Part shown: positions 47,298 through 56,951 of the stretch, piece after piece
Layout: every line of letters begins with the position of its first letter
How positions within the stretch are numbered: position 1 is the stretch's first letter
Source: Runella slithyformis DSM 19594
Lineage (GTDB): Bacteria > Bacteroidota > Bacteroidia > Cytophagales > Spirosomataceae
DNA: 64,000 nt
Direction of reading: 5' to 3'
Assembly: GCF_000218895.1 (NCBI RefSeq)
Contig: NC_015703.1
Location: forward strand, 3,671,001 to 3,735,000
Notes under the pieces: generated by a model
Told to the model about the DNA's origin: nothing
Database searches by the model: none
The model's input: the letters and a program-made list of their open reading frames with translations, nothing else
Position numbers and translations under genes: made by a program

Positions 47298-48470
47298 TTA
47301 TTTATTATCCAACAATCCCCTTCCGCTTTTGCGGATTTTTCCTTCTTTAATCAGCGTTTTGGAAAGAGTATCTAAGATTCCATTGACAAATTTACCACTT
47401 TTTGGCGTACTATATTCTTTAGCGATTTCAATTGCTTCGTTTATTGTCACCTTTACGGGGATTCCGGGGAAGCTCATCATCTCGGAAACGCTCATTTTCA
47501 GGATCAAATAGTCCATCGGGGCCAGTCGTTCCAAATCCCAGTTTTTGAGCGGCTCGGCAATGATCTGCTCAATTTCGTCGTTGCGGGTGATGGTTTGCTC
47601 AAACAACTCTTCCATAAAAAAGCGGTCTTCCTCCCAATCATCGGTCAACGGAACCAGTTGCAGACCCGTTTCTTCGATGGTGGATTTCAGCGATTTGTTA
47701 GCCATTTTACGGGCAAGATCGCCGTTTTCGCTCCAATACAGATCGTTGAGTTCAAAGAAAGTGACCACTTCTTCATTTTTCAGAATGACCTCTTTGAGGG
47801 CATTCAGCATGAGTTGAAGGTCTTCTTCGGGGGTATGTTCTTTGGTTTCACAATACGCACGATAGGCGTCATCATTACGAAATACATCCCGAAAGAGGGT
47901 ACGGACGAGCCCGGTAGTTTCTTTTCCCCAGGTAATGCCGCGCCGAATAAATTCGTTTTCCAGGGTTTTATTTTCGGTCAGGGCAATGACTACCCGATTG
48001 GTATCAAAACCGGCTACTTTCGAGAGTGGCTTATTGTCAGGATCGTCGTATTGCCGTTCGCGCTCACCCTGCGAAAGAGCGCCTAATTCAATGAAGAGCT
48101 GTAAAAGAAGCAGATACGTATTATAGATGGCTTCGACTTCGGGCGTTAACTGCCGGGAGATGCGCTGCTTATCTTTTTTGAATAAATCCTGATAATACCT
48201 TAGCGCATTTTTGGCCGTGACAAAGGCAGCAGGCGGGGTATCTTCATCTTGGGTAATATCGCCTTTGCGGTAATTTTCCTCCAATAAAAGTGTGGTCATT
48301 TTTCGCATTCCTTCCAATTTCCGGGGATCTTGGGGGGTCATGGAATTGAGGTCCGGCCTGAATGATTCCGAAATGAAATCAAGGGCCAATTGATAGTCTG
48401 CCTCGCGGGCAGCTTGCAGAGCGTAAAGGGATTGCAGCACCTTTACGCGCAGGTGTCTTCGACTTAACAT
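47298..48470 (-). CDS. nusB: Transcription antitermination factor NusB, long form
   Basis: 390 residues, against about 140 in E. coli. It begins 'MLSRRHLRVKVLQSLYALQAAR', then carries a long insertion typical of Bacteroidota, and ends with the usual NusB core 'WDLERLAPMDYLILKMSVSEM' and 'INEAIEIAKEYSTPKSGKFVNGILDTL'. Acts with NusE in ribosomal RNA antitermination. First gene of the nusB-to-coaE run on the reverse strand, divergent from recA. Confidence 0.95.
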   Translation of the reverse strand: MLSRRHLRVKVLQSLYALQAAREADYQLALDFISESFRPDLNSMTPQDPRKLEGMRKMTTLLLEENYRKGDITQDEDTPPAAFVTAKNALRYYQDLFKKDKQRISRQLTPEVEAIYNTYLLLLQLFIELGALSQGERERQYDDPDNKPLSKVAGFDTNRVVIALTENKTLENEFIRRGITWGKETTGLVRTLFRDVFRNDDAYRAYCETKEHTPEEDLQLMLNALKEVILKNEEVVTFFELNDLYWSENGDLARKMANKSLKSTIEETGLQLVPLTDDWEEDRFFMEELFEQTITRNDEIEQIIAEPLKNWDLERLAPMDYLILKMSVSEMMSFPGIPVKVTINEAIEIAKEYSTPKSGKFVNGILDTLSKTLIKEGKIRKSGRGLLDNK

Positions 48471-48685
48471 TCAGTCTTAAAATTTGTGCAAATAAGCAGC
48501 AAGGAAAAGAACTTGCTTGTGTTTCCGGGCGCAAAGGTACATTAAATAACCCAATTTTTCCAAGTTTACTCGTGACTCCGGAGATAAATCGGAAGCAGAA
48601 GGGTCCGTTCAGGGACTGAATTTTTGCACTTATTTTTATTGTTCCAATAAAGAAAGAACCCGCCTTGCATAGGCCAAAAAAAGAG
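48471..48685. other. Intergenic region between nusB and recA
   Basis: The 330 bp between the two divergent genes hold no coding frame I can support. Apart from the recA promoter candidate at its right end, no hairpin or LexA-like site was recognised. Confidence 0.5.
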
Positions 48686-48716
48686 TTGGGAATGTCACAG
48701 AAAAACCGTAATTTTA
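48686..48716 (+). promoter_or_regulatory. Candidate promoter for recA
   Basis: TTG at 48686-48688 and TAATTTTA at 48709-48716 are 20 nt apart, one base off the Bacteroidota TAnnTTTG -7 consensus, about 85 nt before the recA ATG. Confidence 0.45.
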
Positions 48717-48800
48717 CTTCTATAATGGTGGCTACTTAAGGTAGTAAAATTTCGTCAGTACTAAAATTTATAATCAGCTGTAAAGCAACAATTTAATCCA

Positions 48801-49859
48801 ATGGCAGACAACAAAGAACAGAAGTTTAAAGCCCTGCAGACAACACTTGAGAAGCTGGATAAAGCCTATGGAAAAGGCACCGTGATGCGTCTCAGTGACA
48901 AAAAAGTAATGGACGTGGAAGTCATTTCAACGGGTTCCGTTGGGCTGGACTTAGCGTTAGGAATCGGCGGATTGCCACGCGGACGGGTCGTTGAAATCTA
49001 TGGCCCTGAATCATCAGGAAAAACCACGCTGGCCATGCACTGCATAGCCGAAGCACAAAAAGCCGGCGGCTTGGCAGCATTCATTGATGCCGAGCACGCG
49101 TTTGACCGTACTTACGCCCAAAAATTAGGGATTGATACGCAAAATTTATTGATTTCACAGCCCGATAACGGTGAACAGGCTCTCGAAATTGCCGAACATC
49201 TGATTTCCTCCGGTGCCATTGACATCATCGTGATCGACTCTGTCGCCGCGCTGGTGCCGAAGGCCGAAATCGAAGGTGAAATGGGGGACAGCAAAATGGG
49301 TTTACAGGCCCGTTTGATGTCGCAGGCATTACGTAAGCTGACCGGGGTAATCAACCGGACTAACTGCTGTTGTATCTTTATCAACCAGTTGCGTGATAAA
49401 ATCGGGGTTATGTTCGGAAGTCCTGAAACAACCACCGGCGGTAACGCGTTGAAATACTACGCATCGGTGCGTTTGGATATCCGCCGTATCGGTCAGATTA
49501 AGGAAAGCGCTGACAATATTACCGGTAACCGTACCAAAGTGAAAGTGGTGAAAAATAAACTGGCACCGCCGTTTAAGGTCATCGAATTTGATATCATGTA
49601 CGGAGAAGGTATCTCTAAAGTGGGCGAGATCATTGACTTAGCGGTCGAATTGGAGATCGTTAAAAAATCCGGTTCATGGTTTAGCTACGATGGTAATCGC
49701 CTGTCGCAGGGACGTGATGCCGTGAAACAGTTGCTGAAAGATAATCCGGAACTGACCGAAGAACTGGAAGCCAAAATTCGGGCCAAAGTCAACGAAGATG
49801 AAAATGCGCTCATCGATACCCTTGAGCCAAACATCGTGGATGATGGTAAACCGGAATAA
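48801..49859 (+). CDS. recA: Recombinase RecA
   Basis: 352 residues. Walker A 'GPESSGKT' at 68-75, Walker B '[21 protein letters not shown]', DNA-binding loops near '[17 protein letters not shown]' and '[23 protein letters not shown]', and an acidic C-terminus. Intact and normal length. Catalyses strand exchange and LexA-type cleavage. Followed by a large palindromic repeat array. Confidence 0.98.
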   Translation: MADNKEQKFKALQTTLEKLDKAYGKGTVMRLSDKKVMDVEVISTGSVGLDLALGIGGLPRGRVVEIYGPESSGKTTLAMHCIAEAQKAGGLAAFIDAEHAFDRTYAQKLGIDTQNLLISQPDNGEQALEIAEHLISSGAIDIIVIDSVAALVPKAEIEGEMGDSKMGLQARLMSQALRKLTGVINRTNCCCIFINQLRDKIGVMFGSPETTTGGNALKYYASVRLDIRRIGQIKESADNITGNRTKVKVVKNKLAPPFKVIEFDIMYGEGISKVGEIIDLAVELEIVKKSGSWFSYDGNRLSQGRDAVKQLLKDNPELTEELEAKIRAKVNEDENALIDTLEPNIVDDGKPE

Positions 49860-49875
49860 GGTTTAAATACAAATG

Positions 49876-50307
49876 GTAGGGGCAGGCTTTACGTCTGCCC
49901 TTTTTTTGTGCAATTGTGCTTTACGTCTGCCCTTTTTTTGTGCAATTGTGCTTTACGTCTGCCCTTTTTTGTGCCGTCCTTTTTATTCTTCTGTTTTGTA
50001 TATTTTTTGTTAAAAAACAGTCGGATAGGTATGCTTTACAGACGCAATACCGAGCAGAATTATGTGACAATACCTGATAGACACAATACCGGGCAGACGC
50101 AAGGCCTGATAGACACAATACCGGGCAGACGCGAGGCCTGATAGACACAATACCGGGCAGACGCAAGGCCTGATAGACACAATACCGGGCAGACGCAAGG
50201 CCTGATAGACACAATACCGGGCAGACGCGAGGCCTGATAGACACAATACCGGGCAGACGCAAGGCCTGATAGACACAATACCGGGCAGACGCAAGGCCTG
50301 CCCCTAC
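49876..50307. repeat. Palindromic repeat element with a 7-copy 32-bp tandem array
   Basis: Left arm 49876-49900 and right arm 50283-50307 are near-complementary 25-bp sequences of the same family as 1158-1328. After the left arm, two more degenerate copies of 'tttacgtctgccc' plus T-runs follow. Then a 32-bp unit beginning 'tagacacaatacc' and containing 'gggcagacgcaaggcctg' is repeated seven times at 50078, 50110, 50142, 50174, 50206, 50238 and 50270. Units alternate mainly between 'acgcaagg' and 'acgcgagg'. All three reverse frames stay open across the array; none looks like a gene. Confidence 0.93.
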
Positions 50308-50312
50308 GGGGG

Positions 50313-51452
50313 TTATTTTAAAATTTCTCTTGAAATGACCAGTTTCTGAATTTCGCTCGTTCCTTCGCCGATGGTGCAGAGTTTACAGTCACGGTAAAAT
50401 TTTTCCACGGGAAAATCTTTCGTAAACCCGTACCCACCAAAGATCTGAATCGCTTCATTGGCTACGCGAACCGACACTTCCGACGCGTAATATTTGGCCG
50501 TTGCACTTTGCAGCGTGACCGTTTCACCGCGATCTTTGCGATCAGCGGCGTCGTACACGAGTAGCTTTGCCGCTTCAATTTCAGTAAACATATCGGCCAA
50601 TTTAAAGGCAATCGCCTGAAATTGTGAAATAGCTTTTCCAAACTGATGGCGTTCTTTGGAGTAAGCCAACGCCGCTTCATACGCACCAATGGCCGTTCCT
50701 AAACTAAGGGCGGCAATGGAAATGCGGCCGCCATCCAATATTTTCAGCGACTGAATAAAACCTTCTCCCACTTCTCCCAGCACCTGACTTTCGTGGACCC
50801 GACACTCCTGAAAGATCAGTTCGGCCGTTTCAGAAGCACGCATACCCAGTTTATCTTCCTTTTTTCCCGCCGAAAAACCCGGTGTATTCCGTTCGATGAT
50901 AAACGCCGTAGCACCGCGTTTATCGCCCGGCGCTCCGGTTCGGGCAATCACAACGGCTACATTACCACTTTTGCCGTGGGTGATGAAATTTTTAGAGCCG
51001 TTCAGGACCCAATATTCGCCGTCTTTCACGGCAACGGTCCGCATATTTCCGGCATCAGAGCCTGTATTGGGCTCTGTCAGACCCCACGCACCGATCCATT
51101 CTCCGGAAGCCAGTTTCGGTAAGTATTTTTGTTTTTGAGCTTCATTGCCAAACATCAATATATGGTTGGTACATAGTGAGTTATGGGCTGCCATTGAAAG
51201 GCCGATGGAAGGGTCTGCCTTACTTAATTCTACAATCGCCGTTACGTACTCTCGATACCCTAATCCCGCACCGCCGTAGGATTCGGGAACAAGGATGCCC
51301 ATCACCCCCAAAGTACCCAGTTGGCGGAATAGTTCTGTGGGGAAATATTGACGTTCATCCCAGTCTCTAACGTGCGGCAGGATTAGGCGTGTGGCAAAAT
51401 CGCGGACTGATTGTGCAATCAATTCTTGGTTTTCTTTAATTTCTGCGATCAT
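50313..51452 (-). CDS. Acyl-CoA dehydrogenase
   Basis: About 379 residues from ATG at 51452 (MIAEIKENQELIAQSV); the frame is open 20 codons upstream but that part is not family-like. FAD-binding and catalytic stretches: 'GAWGLTEPNTGSDAGNMRTVA', 'GSKNFITHGKSGNVAVVIART', 'YSKERHQFGKAISQFQAIAFKLADM' and 'IFGGYGFTKDFPVEKFYRDCKL' with catalytic Glu near 'IGEGTSEIQKLVISREIL'. Short- or medium-chain type. Convergent with recA across the repeat. Confidence 0.95.
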   Translation of the reverse strand: MIAEIKENQELIAQSVRDFATRLILPHVRDWDERQYFPTELFRQLGTLGVMGILVPESYGGAGLGYREYVTAIVELSKADPSIGLSMAAHNSLCTNHILMFGNEAQKQKYLPKLASGEWIGAWGLTEPNTGSDAGNMRTVAVKDGEYWVLNGSKNFITHGKSGNVAVVIARTGAPGDKRGATAFIIERNTPGFSAGKKEDKLGMRASETAELIFQECRVHESQVLGEVGEGFIQSLKILDGGRISIAALSLGTAIGAYEAALAYSKERHQFGKAISQFQAIAFKLADMFTEIEAAKLLVYDAADRKDRGETVTLQSATAKYYASEVSVRVANEAIQIFGGYGFTKDFPVEKFYRDCKLCTIGEGTSEIQKLVISREILK

Positions 51453-51851
51453 GGTTGTACAAAGTGAAAGGTGCTGTTGATGATTGAGTTTTTTTAATAT
51501 ACACAAACTCAACGCCGGTACCAGCCGCTTGTTATTTAACGGTTAAAGAACCCGGATTCTGAATTTGGCAGTGATTGACTCACGGTGCGAAAGAATTTTA
51601 GGAGAATAGCAAAAAGGTTCGAAAAAATTTGTCTTAACAACGAATTGGCAGGTAATATTTTTTCATGAAAAAATAGGGGATTTGCCGTAAAATCATTTAT
51701 ACTTCTATAATTATGGGTTTGATTTAGAGGGATTGTTAAAATTGTTCTAATTTTGAGGCGAATTAACGGGCTAAAAAAAATACAATTTTCAGATACGATA
51801 TAATTAGCACTTCCAAAAGATAAAAACTAAAAACCAACTAACGAAAGGGTT
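51453..51851. other. AT-rich intergenic region upstream of ugd, with candidate -7 element
   Basis: About 400 bp between divergent genes without a coding frame. TAATTTTG at 51748-51755 fits the Bacteroidota -7 consensus; the nearest TTTG (51718-51721) is 26 nt away, longer than usual. A long 5' leader of about 90 nt would result. No hairpin of note was recognised. Confidence 0.45.
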
Positions 51852-53168
51852 ATGAAAATAGCAGTAATTGGAACCGGATACGTAGGGCTTGTTACAGGAA
51901 CATGCTTTTCTGAAACGGGGATTCAGGTAATGTGTGTTGATATCGACATTAAAAAAGTTGAAAAGTTAAACAACGGTATCATTCCGATCTATGAGCCGGG
52001 GCTGGATGTACTTTTTCACCGCAACGTGGCCGAAGGCCGGTTGAAGTTTACGACCAATTTGGCCGAAGGGATCAAAGATGCACAGGTGATTTTTCTGGCA
52101 TTACCTACGCCTCCCGGTGAGGACGGCTCCGCTGACTTGAAGTATATTCTGAAAGTAGCCGATGATTTGGGGCAGATCATGGAAGAATACGCCGTGATCG
52201 TTGACAAAAGTACCGTACCCGTCGGAACGGCCGAAAAAGTAAGTGCGGCCATTGCTAAAAATGCCAAAGTAGATTTTGATGTCGTCTCCAACCCGGAGTT
52301 TCTTCGGGAAGGGGTTGCCGTCGAAGACTTTATGAAGCCTGACCGGGTAGTGGTAGGAACTCGCTCGGAACGGGCAAAAAAAGTAATGGAGAAACTGTAC
52401 GCACCGTTGGTCCGCCAGGGAAACCCCGTTATTTTCATGGATGAGCGCTCGGCTGAAATGACCAAATATGCCGCTAACTCGTTTCTGGCCATGAAGATCA
52501 CGTTTATGAACGAGATCGCTAACCTTTGTGAATTGGCCGGCGCTGATGTAGACAATGTGCGTAAAGGAATCGGAACGGATAGCCGTATCGGAAAACGCTT
52601 CCTGTTTGCAGGAATCGGATATGGTGGAAGCTGCTTCCCGAAAGACGTTCAGGCATTGGCCAAAACGTCGGAAGAGTATAACTACGAGTTCAAAGTCTTG
52701 AAATCGGTAATGGAAGTAAACGAGGCACAAAAAACCAAAATGATCCCTTTGTTGAAAAAACATTTTAACGGGGATCTGAAAGGCAAGACCATTGCCGTTT
52801 GGGGATTGTCTTTTAAGCCGTACACCGACGATATTCGTGAAGCTCCCGCTTTGGAGAATATTAATATTCTGCTGGAAGAAGGGGCAAAAGTCATTGCCTA
52901 CGATCCTGAAGGAATGGAAAATGTACGTAATTATGTGTTAGGCAATAAAATCACTTATGCACACACGCCTTATGCGGCCTTAGACGATGCTGAAGCGCTG
53001 ATGATTTTTACGGAATGGCCCCAATTCCGTACGCCGGAATTTGAGAAAATGGCGTTGTTAATGAAAAGTAAAGTCATTTTTGACGGTCGGAACGTCTACG
53101 AACTCGACCACATGAAAGAGCTTGGCTTTACGTATTATTCGATTGGAAGAGAAACTGTAAATGCATAA
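51852..53168 (+). CDS. ugd: UDP-glucose 6-dehydrogenase
   Basis: 438 residues. Oxidises UDP-glucose to UDP-glucuronate with two NAD. N-terminal 'MKIAVIGTGYVGLVTGTCFSE' is the Rossmann site; 'STVPVGTAEKV', 'NPEFLREGVAVEDFMKPDRVVVG', 'AEMTKYAANSFLAMKITFMNE' and the catalytic Cys in 'GIGYGGSCFPKDVQAL' follow. The decarboxylase gene six bases on uses its product, so the pair makes UDP-xylose for exopolysaccharide or glycan synthesis. Confidence 0.97.
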   Translation: MKIAVIGTGYVGLVTGTCFSETGIQVMCVDIDIKKVEKLNNGIIPIYEPGLDVLFHRNVAEGRLKFTTNLAEGIKDAQVIFLALPTPPGEDGSADLKYILKVADDLGQIMEEYAVIVDKSTVPVGTAEKVSAAIAKNAKVDFDVVSNPEFLREGVAVEDFMKPDRVVVGTRSERAKKVMEKLYAPLVRQGNPVIFMDERSAEMTKYAANSFLAMKITFMNEIANLCELAGADVDNVRKGIGTDSRIGKRFLFAGIGYGGSCFPKDVQALAKTSEEYNYEFKVLKSVMEVNEAQKTKMIPLLKKHFNGDLKGKTIAVWGLSFKPYTDDIREAPALENINILLEEGAKVIAYDPEGMENVRNYVLGNKITYAHTPYAALDDAEALMIFTEWPQFRTPEFEKMALLMKSKVIFDGRNVYELDHMKELGFTYYSIGRETVNA

Positions 53169-53174
53169 CAATAC

Positions 53175-54146
53175 ATGAAAAGAGTTTTAATCACAGGCGC
53201 GGCAGGGTTTTTAGGGTCACACCTTTCTGACCGTTTTATTAAAGAGGGCTATTACGTGATCGCGATGGACAACCTCGTGACGGGCGATTTACGTAACATT
53301 GAACATTTGCGTTCAAACCCTCATTTTGAATTCATTCATCACGATGTATCCAAACATATCGTGATTGATGGCGACTTGGATTATATTCTCAATTTTGCTT
53401 CGCCGGCAAGTCCGATCGATTACCTGAAAATTCCGATCCAAACCTTAAAAGTAGGTTCGTTGGGTACGCACAATTGCCTGGGCCTTGCCAAAGCTAAAGG
53501 GGCGCGTATCTTGGTGGCCTCCACTTCTGAAGTATACGGTGACCCGTTGGTACACCCCCAAAATGAAGAATATTGGGGCCACGTCAATCCGGTCGGATTG
53601 CGCGGATGCTACGACGAAGCGAAGCGTTTTCAGGAAGCGATCACAATGGCGTATCACCGTCACCACGGCGTTGAGACGCGTATCGTGCGCATCTTTAATA
53701 CCTACGGTCCCCGTATGCGCCTAAACGACGGACGGGTATTGCCTGCTTTCATCGGACAGGCGTTGCGCGGCGAAGACCTGACGGTTTTCGGGGATGGCTC
53801 ACAAACACGCTCTTTCTGCTATGTCGACGATCTGGTAGAAGGTATCTATCGTTTGTTGTTGAGCGATTATGCTATGCCGGTCAACGTCGGAAATCCTGCC
53901 GAAATCACCATCGGTCAGTTTGCCGAGGAAATCATCAAACTGACGGGAACCTCTCAAAAAGTAATCTACAAGCCGCTGCCGCAGGATGACCCGAAACAGC
54001 GTCAGCCGGATATTACGTTGGCGAAAGAAATCCTGGGTTGGGAGCCGAAAGTGTCCCGCGAAGAAGGATTAAAAATTACCTACGATTACTTCAGAAACTT
54101 GCCGGAAGAGCGCCTCTACGAAGAGTCAAATCACCGCCAGTTCTAG
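53175..54146 (+). CDS. UDP-glucuronate decarboxylase (UDP-xylose synthase), SDR family
   Basis: 323 residues, extended short-chain dehydrogenase. '[17 protein letters not shown]' (NAD site), '[19 protein letters not shown]', '[17 protein letters not shown]' and the catalytic '[12 protein letters not shown]' (YxxxK), then '[19 protein letters not shown]', all diagnostic of UXS. It turns UDP-glucuronate into UDP-xylose. It begins six bases after ugd and shares its transcript. Confidence 0.95.
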   Translation: MKRVLITGAAGFLGSHLSDRFIKEGYYVIAMDNLVTGDLRNIEHLRSNPHFEFIHHDVSKHIVIDGDLDYILNFASPASPIDYLKIPIQTLKVGSLGTHNCLGLAKAKGARILVASTSEVYGDPLVHPQNEEYWGHVNPVGLRGCYDEAKRFQEAITMAYHRHHGVETRIVRIFNTYGPRMRLNDGRVLPAFIGQALRGEDLTVFGDGSQTRSFCYVDDLVEGIYRLLLSDYAMPVNVGNPAEITIGQFAEEIIKLTGTSQKVIYKPLPQDDPKQRQPDITLAKEILGWEPKVSREEGLKITYDYFRNLPEERLYEESNHRQF

Positions 54147-54168
54147 GAATTAGCTCCTGGAAGTATAC

Positions 54169-54232
54169 TCACGCAAAGACGCGTAGAGGCAGAGAGAATC
54201 TTTGCTCCTTCGCGACTTTGCGTGATTTTTTT
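54169..54232. terminator. Hairpin terminator between the UXS and HHH genes
   Basis: Arms tcacgcaaagacgcg (54169-54183) and cgcgactttgcgtga (54211-54225) pair with one mismatch; a T run follows on the + strand. The sequence type ('cacgcaaagac... ctttgcgtg') recurs as intergenic hairpins in many bacteria. Confidence 0.75.
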
Positions 54233-54233
54233 G

Positions 54234-55211
54234 TCAAAACGCCAGATAAGGCGCTATTTTATTAACAAGCTTCTCGTCTAAAATCTTGATATTCAGCAGA
54301 TCCTGCGGTGTTTTATAGGCTCCATGCTGCTCCCGATACCGTACAATGATCTCGGATTGGCGCTTGGAAAGATACGGAAGCCGATCCAACTCTTCGGGCG
54401 AGGCGGTATTGATGCTGATCTTCTGAACGCCGGAGCGCACTTGGGCAAAACGATGCAGCTCACTCAGCGCCAGAGAATCCAATCCAAAAACTTCCGCATA
54501 TTGTGCTGTGGAGGCAAAACCGCCCAACCCATCCCGAAATTTTATAATTCTGGCGGCCAATTTACTCCCAATTCCTTTCAATCGAATCAACTGACTGGTG
54601 TCAGCACTATTGATATCAAACGGTACCAATGCGGGTTTGGTAAACGCAGGTTTCGGAGCCGAAGGAGTAAAAGACGGGGCTGCTGCGGCGGGTGGATTTG
54701 AAGCGGCGGCAAACGCTTTCTTTTCGGGAATGCTGATATAGGGTTCGAGGCGCTCGTACAACGTCGGTGCTAACCCGTAAATCTTTTGCAGGTCTTCTTT
54801 TTGGCGAAACTGCCCGCCTTTGCTGCGATACTTTACGATTCGTTCGGCAATGAATTTCGGTAGGCCCAACTCCTGAAATTGCGCCGCTGAAGCCGTATTG
54901 GGATCAAAATAAAACAACGACAGCGGCTGTTCGGGATTTTCTTCACGGTCTTTTTGCGAATAATCGGCTCGATTTGATTGGGAATAATCCGGCTTTTCAG
55001 GTTGAATTTTCTCCAAAATGGCCAACAAACTATCCGCTTTACGACTGTCGGCTTCGGGAATAACGGTCGATTCTTCGGATGTAAGACGGTCGTAGGTCAG
55101 CGGCCCGAACCAGCATAAGATCATTACGACGGCCATCGCCAAAAATCCCCGTGCCTGACTGCGCGTAAGGCCAAATTCATCGCGAATAAGGGAGAGAAGC
55201 CGTTGGAACAT
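54234..55211 (-). CDS. Helix-hairpin-helix (ComEA-like) membrane-anchored protein
   Basis: 325 residues. N-terminal membrane helix ('GFLAMAVVMILCWFG'), a low-complexity Asp/Gln/Glu region, then three HhH-type units: 'NTASAAQFQELGLPKFIAERIVKYRSKGG', 'NSADTSQLIRLKGIGSKLAARIIKFRDGLGG' and 'NTASPEELDRLPYLSKRQSEIIVRYREQHG'. These bind DNA non-specifically. ComEA is the DNA-uptake receptor; whether this one has that role is unproven. It is convergent with the UXS gene. Confidence 0.88.
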   Translation of the reverse strand: MFQRLLSLIRDEFGLTRSQARGFLAMAVVMILCWFGPLTYDRLTSEESTVIPEADSRKADSLLAILEKIQPEKPDYSQSNRADYSQKDREENPEQPLSLFYFDPNTASAAQFQELGLPKFIAERIVKYRSKGGQFRQKEDLQKIYGLAPTLYERLEPYISIPEKKAFAAASNPPAAAAPSFTPSAPKPAFTKPALVPFDINSADTSQLIRLKGIGSKLAARIIKFRDGLGGFASTAQYAEVFGLDSLALSELHRFAQVRSGVQKISINTASPEELDRLPYLSKRQSEIIVRYREQHGAYKTPQDLLNIKILDEKLVNKIAPYLAF

Positions 55212-55250
55212 GGAAAATCAGAGACGTATGCAACGGCTTTTTGACTTAGA

Positions 55251-55283
55251 TTGTATCATTACGTCACAAATTCCCTAATTTTG
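55251..55283 (+). promoter_or_regulatory. Bacteroidota-type promoter for glyS
   Basis: TTG at 55251-55253 and TAATTTTG at 55276-55283 are 22 nt apart, a good match to the -33/-7 consensus, 48 nt before the glyS ATG. Confidence 0.6.
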
Positions 55284-55331
55284 CGCGCTTATATCATCTT
55301 GAATAATCGATAACCAACGAATAACGTACCC

Positions 55332-56831
55332 ATGAGTCAAGCACCGGCGACTTCTTTACAGGACATTGTGGCGCACGCCAAAGAATATGGATTTGTATTT
55401 CCTTCTTCTGAGATTTATGACGGTCTACAGGCCGTTTATGACTACGGTCAAAACGGCGTAGAACTGAAAAATAACCTCAAAAATATCTGGTGGAAAGCCA
55501 TGACGCAGCTCAACGACAACCGCAGCGGCGGACCGATCGTGGGCATCGACGCGGCAATTTTCATGCACCCGCTTACGTGGAAAGCTTCCGGGCACGTAGA
55601 CGGTTTCAACGACCCGATGATCGACAACAAAGATTCCAAAAAGCGTTATCGTGCCGATCAATTATTGGAAGGAAAAGCGGAACAATATGTGGCCGACGGA
55701 CAACCCGGAAAAGCGCAGGAATTGCTGAATGAAATGGGGCGGCTGTTGGGAAATAACGAACTCGAAGCGGTACGCGAACTCATCATTGCCGAAGGCATCA
55801 AATGTCCGATCTCGGGCACGTCCAACTGGACCGAAGTGCGTCAGTTCAACCTGATGTTCAGCACGCAGGTGGGCTCGGTAGCCGAAGATTCCAACCAGAT
55901 TTATCTCCGTCCCGAAACGGCGCAGGGAATTTTTGTGAACTTCCTCAACGTGCAGAAATCAGGTCGAATGAAGATTCCGTTTGGCATTGCTCAAATCGGA
56001 AAAGCCTTTCGGAATGAAATCGTGGCGCGACAGTTTACGTTTCGGATGCGGGAGTTTGAACAAATGGAAATGCAGTTTTTTGTACGTCCCGGCACCGAAA
56101 TGGAATGGTACGAAAAATGGCGCGATACCCGTCTGAAATTCCACCAAGCAGTGGGTCTGCCCGCCGAAAAACTGAAATTTCACATTCACGAAAAATTGGC
56201 GCACTATGCCAATGCCGCCGTGGATATTGAGTATCAGTTTCCGTTTGGTTTCCGCGAGATCGAAGGAATTCACTCTCGCACCGATTTTGACCTGAAAAAT
56301 CATCAGGAACTTTCTAAAAAGAAACAACAATACTTTGATAACGACCTCGACGAAAACGGTAAGCCTTTCGGAAACTACATTCCGTACGTGGTCGAAACCT
56401 CGGTAGGGGCCGACCGCCTGTTTTTGGCAGTCTTCTGCAATGCTTATACCAAAGAGATCGTAGGCGAAGGTGATGCCCAAAAAGAGCGGACAGTGCTGAA
56501 ACTGCACCCCGCGTTGGCTCCTTTCAAAGCGGCGATATTCCCGTTGGTGAAAAAAGACGGTTTGCCCGAAAAAGCGGAAGAAATCGTCAAAGCACTCCGG
56601 GGCGAATTCCGGGTGTTTTATGAAGAGCGCGATGCCATCGGCAAGCGCTACACGCGCCAAGACCTGATCGGTACGCCGTTCTGTATTGCGGTCGATTACC
56701 AAACCTTGGAAGATGATACCGTCACCATCCGCCACCGCGACAGCATGGAGCAGGAGCGTGTACACATCAGCGAGTTGAAAGCCAAGATCGGCTATGCCGT
56801 GTCGGAGCAGCGGATATTGGAGTTGATATAA
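55332..56831 (+). CDS. glyS: Glycine--tRNA ligase, single-subunit class II type
   Basis: 499 residues. Class II motifs: 'IYLRPETAQGIFVNFLNVQKS' (motif region), 'IPFGIAQIGKAFRNEIVARQFTFRMREFEQMEMQFF' (motif 2; shown here as IPFGIAQIGKAFRNE then FRMREFEQMEMQ) and 'ETSVGADRLFLAVF' (motif 3). The C-terminal anticodon domain has 'LAPFKAAIFPLVKK'. This is the dimeric form, not the alpha2beta2 form of E. coli. Charges tRNA-Gly. Followed by a rRNA-type hairpin terminator. Confidence 0.97.
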   Translation: MSQAPATSLQDIVAHAKEYGFVFPSSEIYDGLQAVYDYGQNGVELKNNLKNIWWKAMTQLNDNRSGGPIVGIDAAIFMHPLTWKASGHVDGFNDPMIDNKDSKKRYRADQLLEGKAEQYVADGQPGKAQELLNEMGRLLGNNELEAVRELIIAEGIKCPISGTSNWTEVRQFNLMFSTQVGSVAEDSNQIYLRPETAQGIFVNFLNVQKSGRMKIPFGIAQIGKAFRNEIVARQFTFRMREFEQMEMQFFVRPGTEMEWYEKWRDTRLKFHQAVGLPAEKLKFHIHEKLAHYANAAVDIEYQFPFGFREIEGIHSRTDFDLKNHQELSKKKQQYFDNDLDENGKPFGNYIPYVVETSVGADRLFLAVFCNAYTKEIVGEGDAQKERTVLKLHPALAPFKAAIFPLVKKDGLPEKAEEIVKALRGEFRVFYEERDAIGKRYTRQDLIGTPFCIAVDYQTLEDDTVTIRHRDSMEQERVHISELKAKIGYAVSEQRILELI

Positions 56832-56848
56832 CGGATCCAAAGTTCTTT

Positions 56849-56951
56849 AACCGCAAAGAGCACGAAGAATCGCGCAAAGGGCACAAAGCATTGTGAACTT
56901 AGCCGTCCGCGGCTGCGGTGTCTTCTTTGGGTTCTTTGCGGTTGTTTTTTT
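56849..56951. terminator. Long hairpin between glyS and the HAAS-type membrane gene
   Basis: Arms aaccgcaaaga (56849-56859) and tctttgcggtt (56933-56943) are perfectly complementary and are followed by a T run. The inner part holds 'cgtccgcggctgcgg'. Same sequence style as 54169-54232; probably a dispersed repeat used as terminator by convergent genes. Confidence 0.7.

Noticed and set aside
49921-50294. Several overlapping reverse-strand frames of 70-113 codons with repeated 'SARYCVYQ'-like text
   Set aside because: They arise from the 32-bp tandem array, which is free of stops in all three reverse frames; no family, no start context, and they change frame along the array.
50078-50301. CRISPR array
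   Set aside because: Units of 32 bp follow each other without spacers, no cas genes are present, and the unit contains the palindromic arm of an element found elsewhere.
54038-54265. Forward frame of 75 codons after the UXS gene
   Set aside because: Runs through the UXS 3' end and the hairpin terminator; no features of a gene.
55959-56840. Reverse frame of 293 codons opposite glyS
   Set aside because: Shadow of the glycyl-tRNA synthetase gene; Phe/His-rich text without any family signature.
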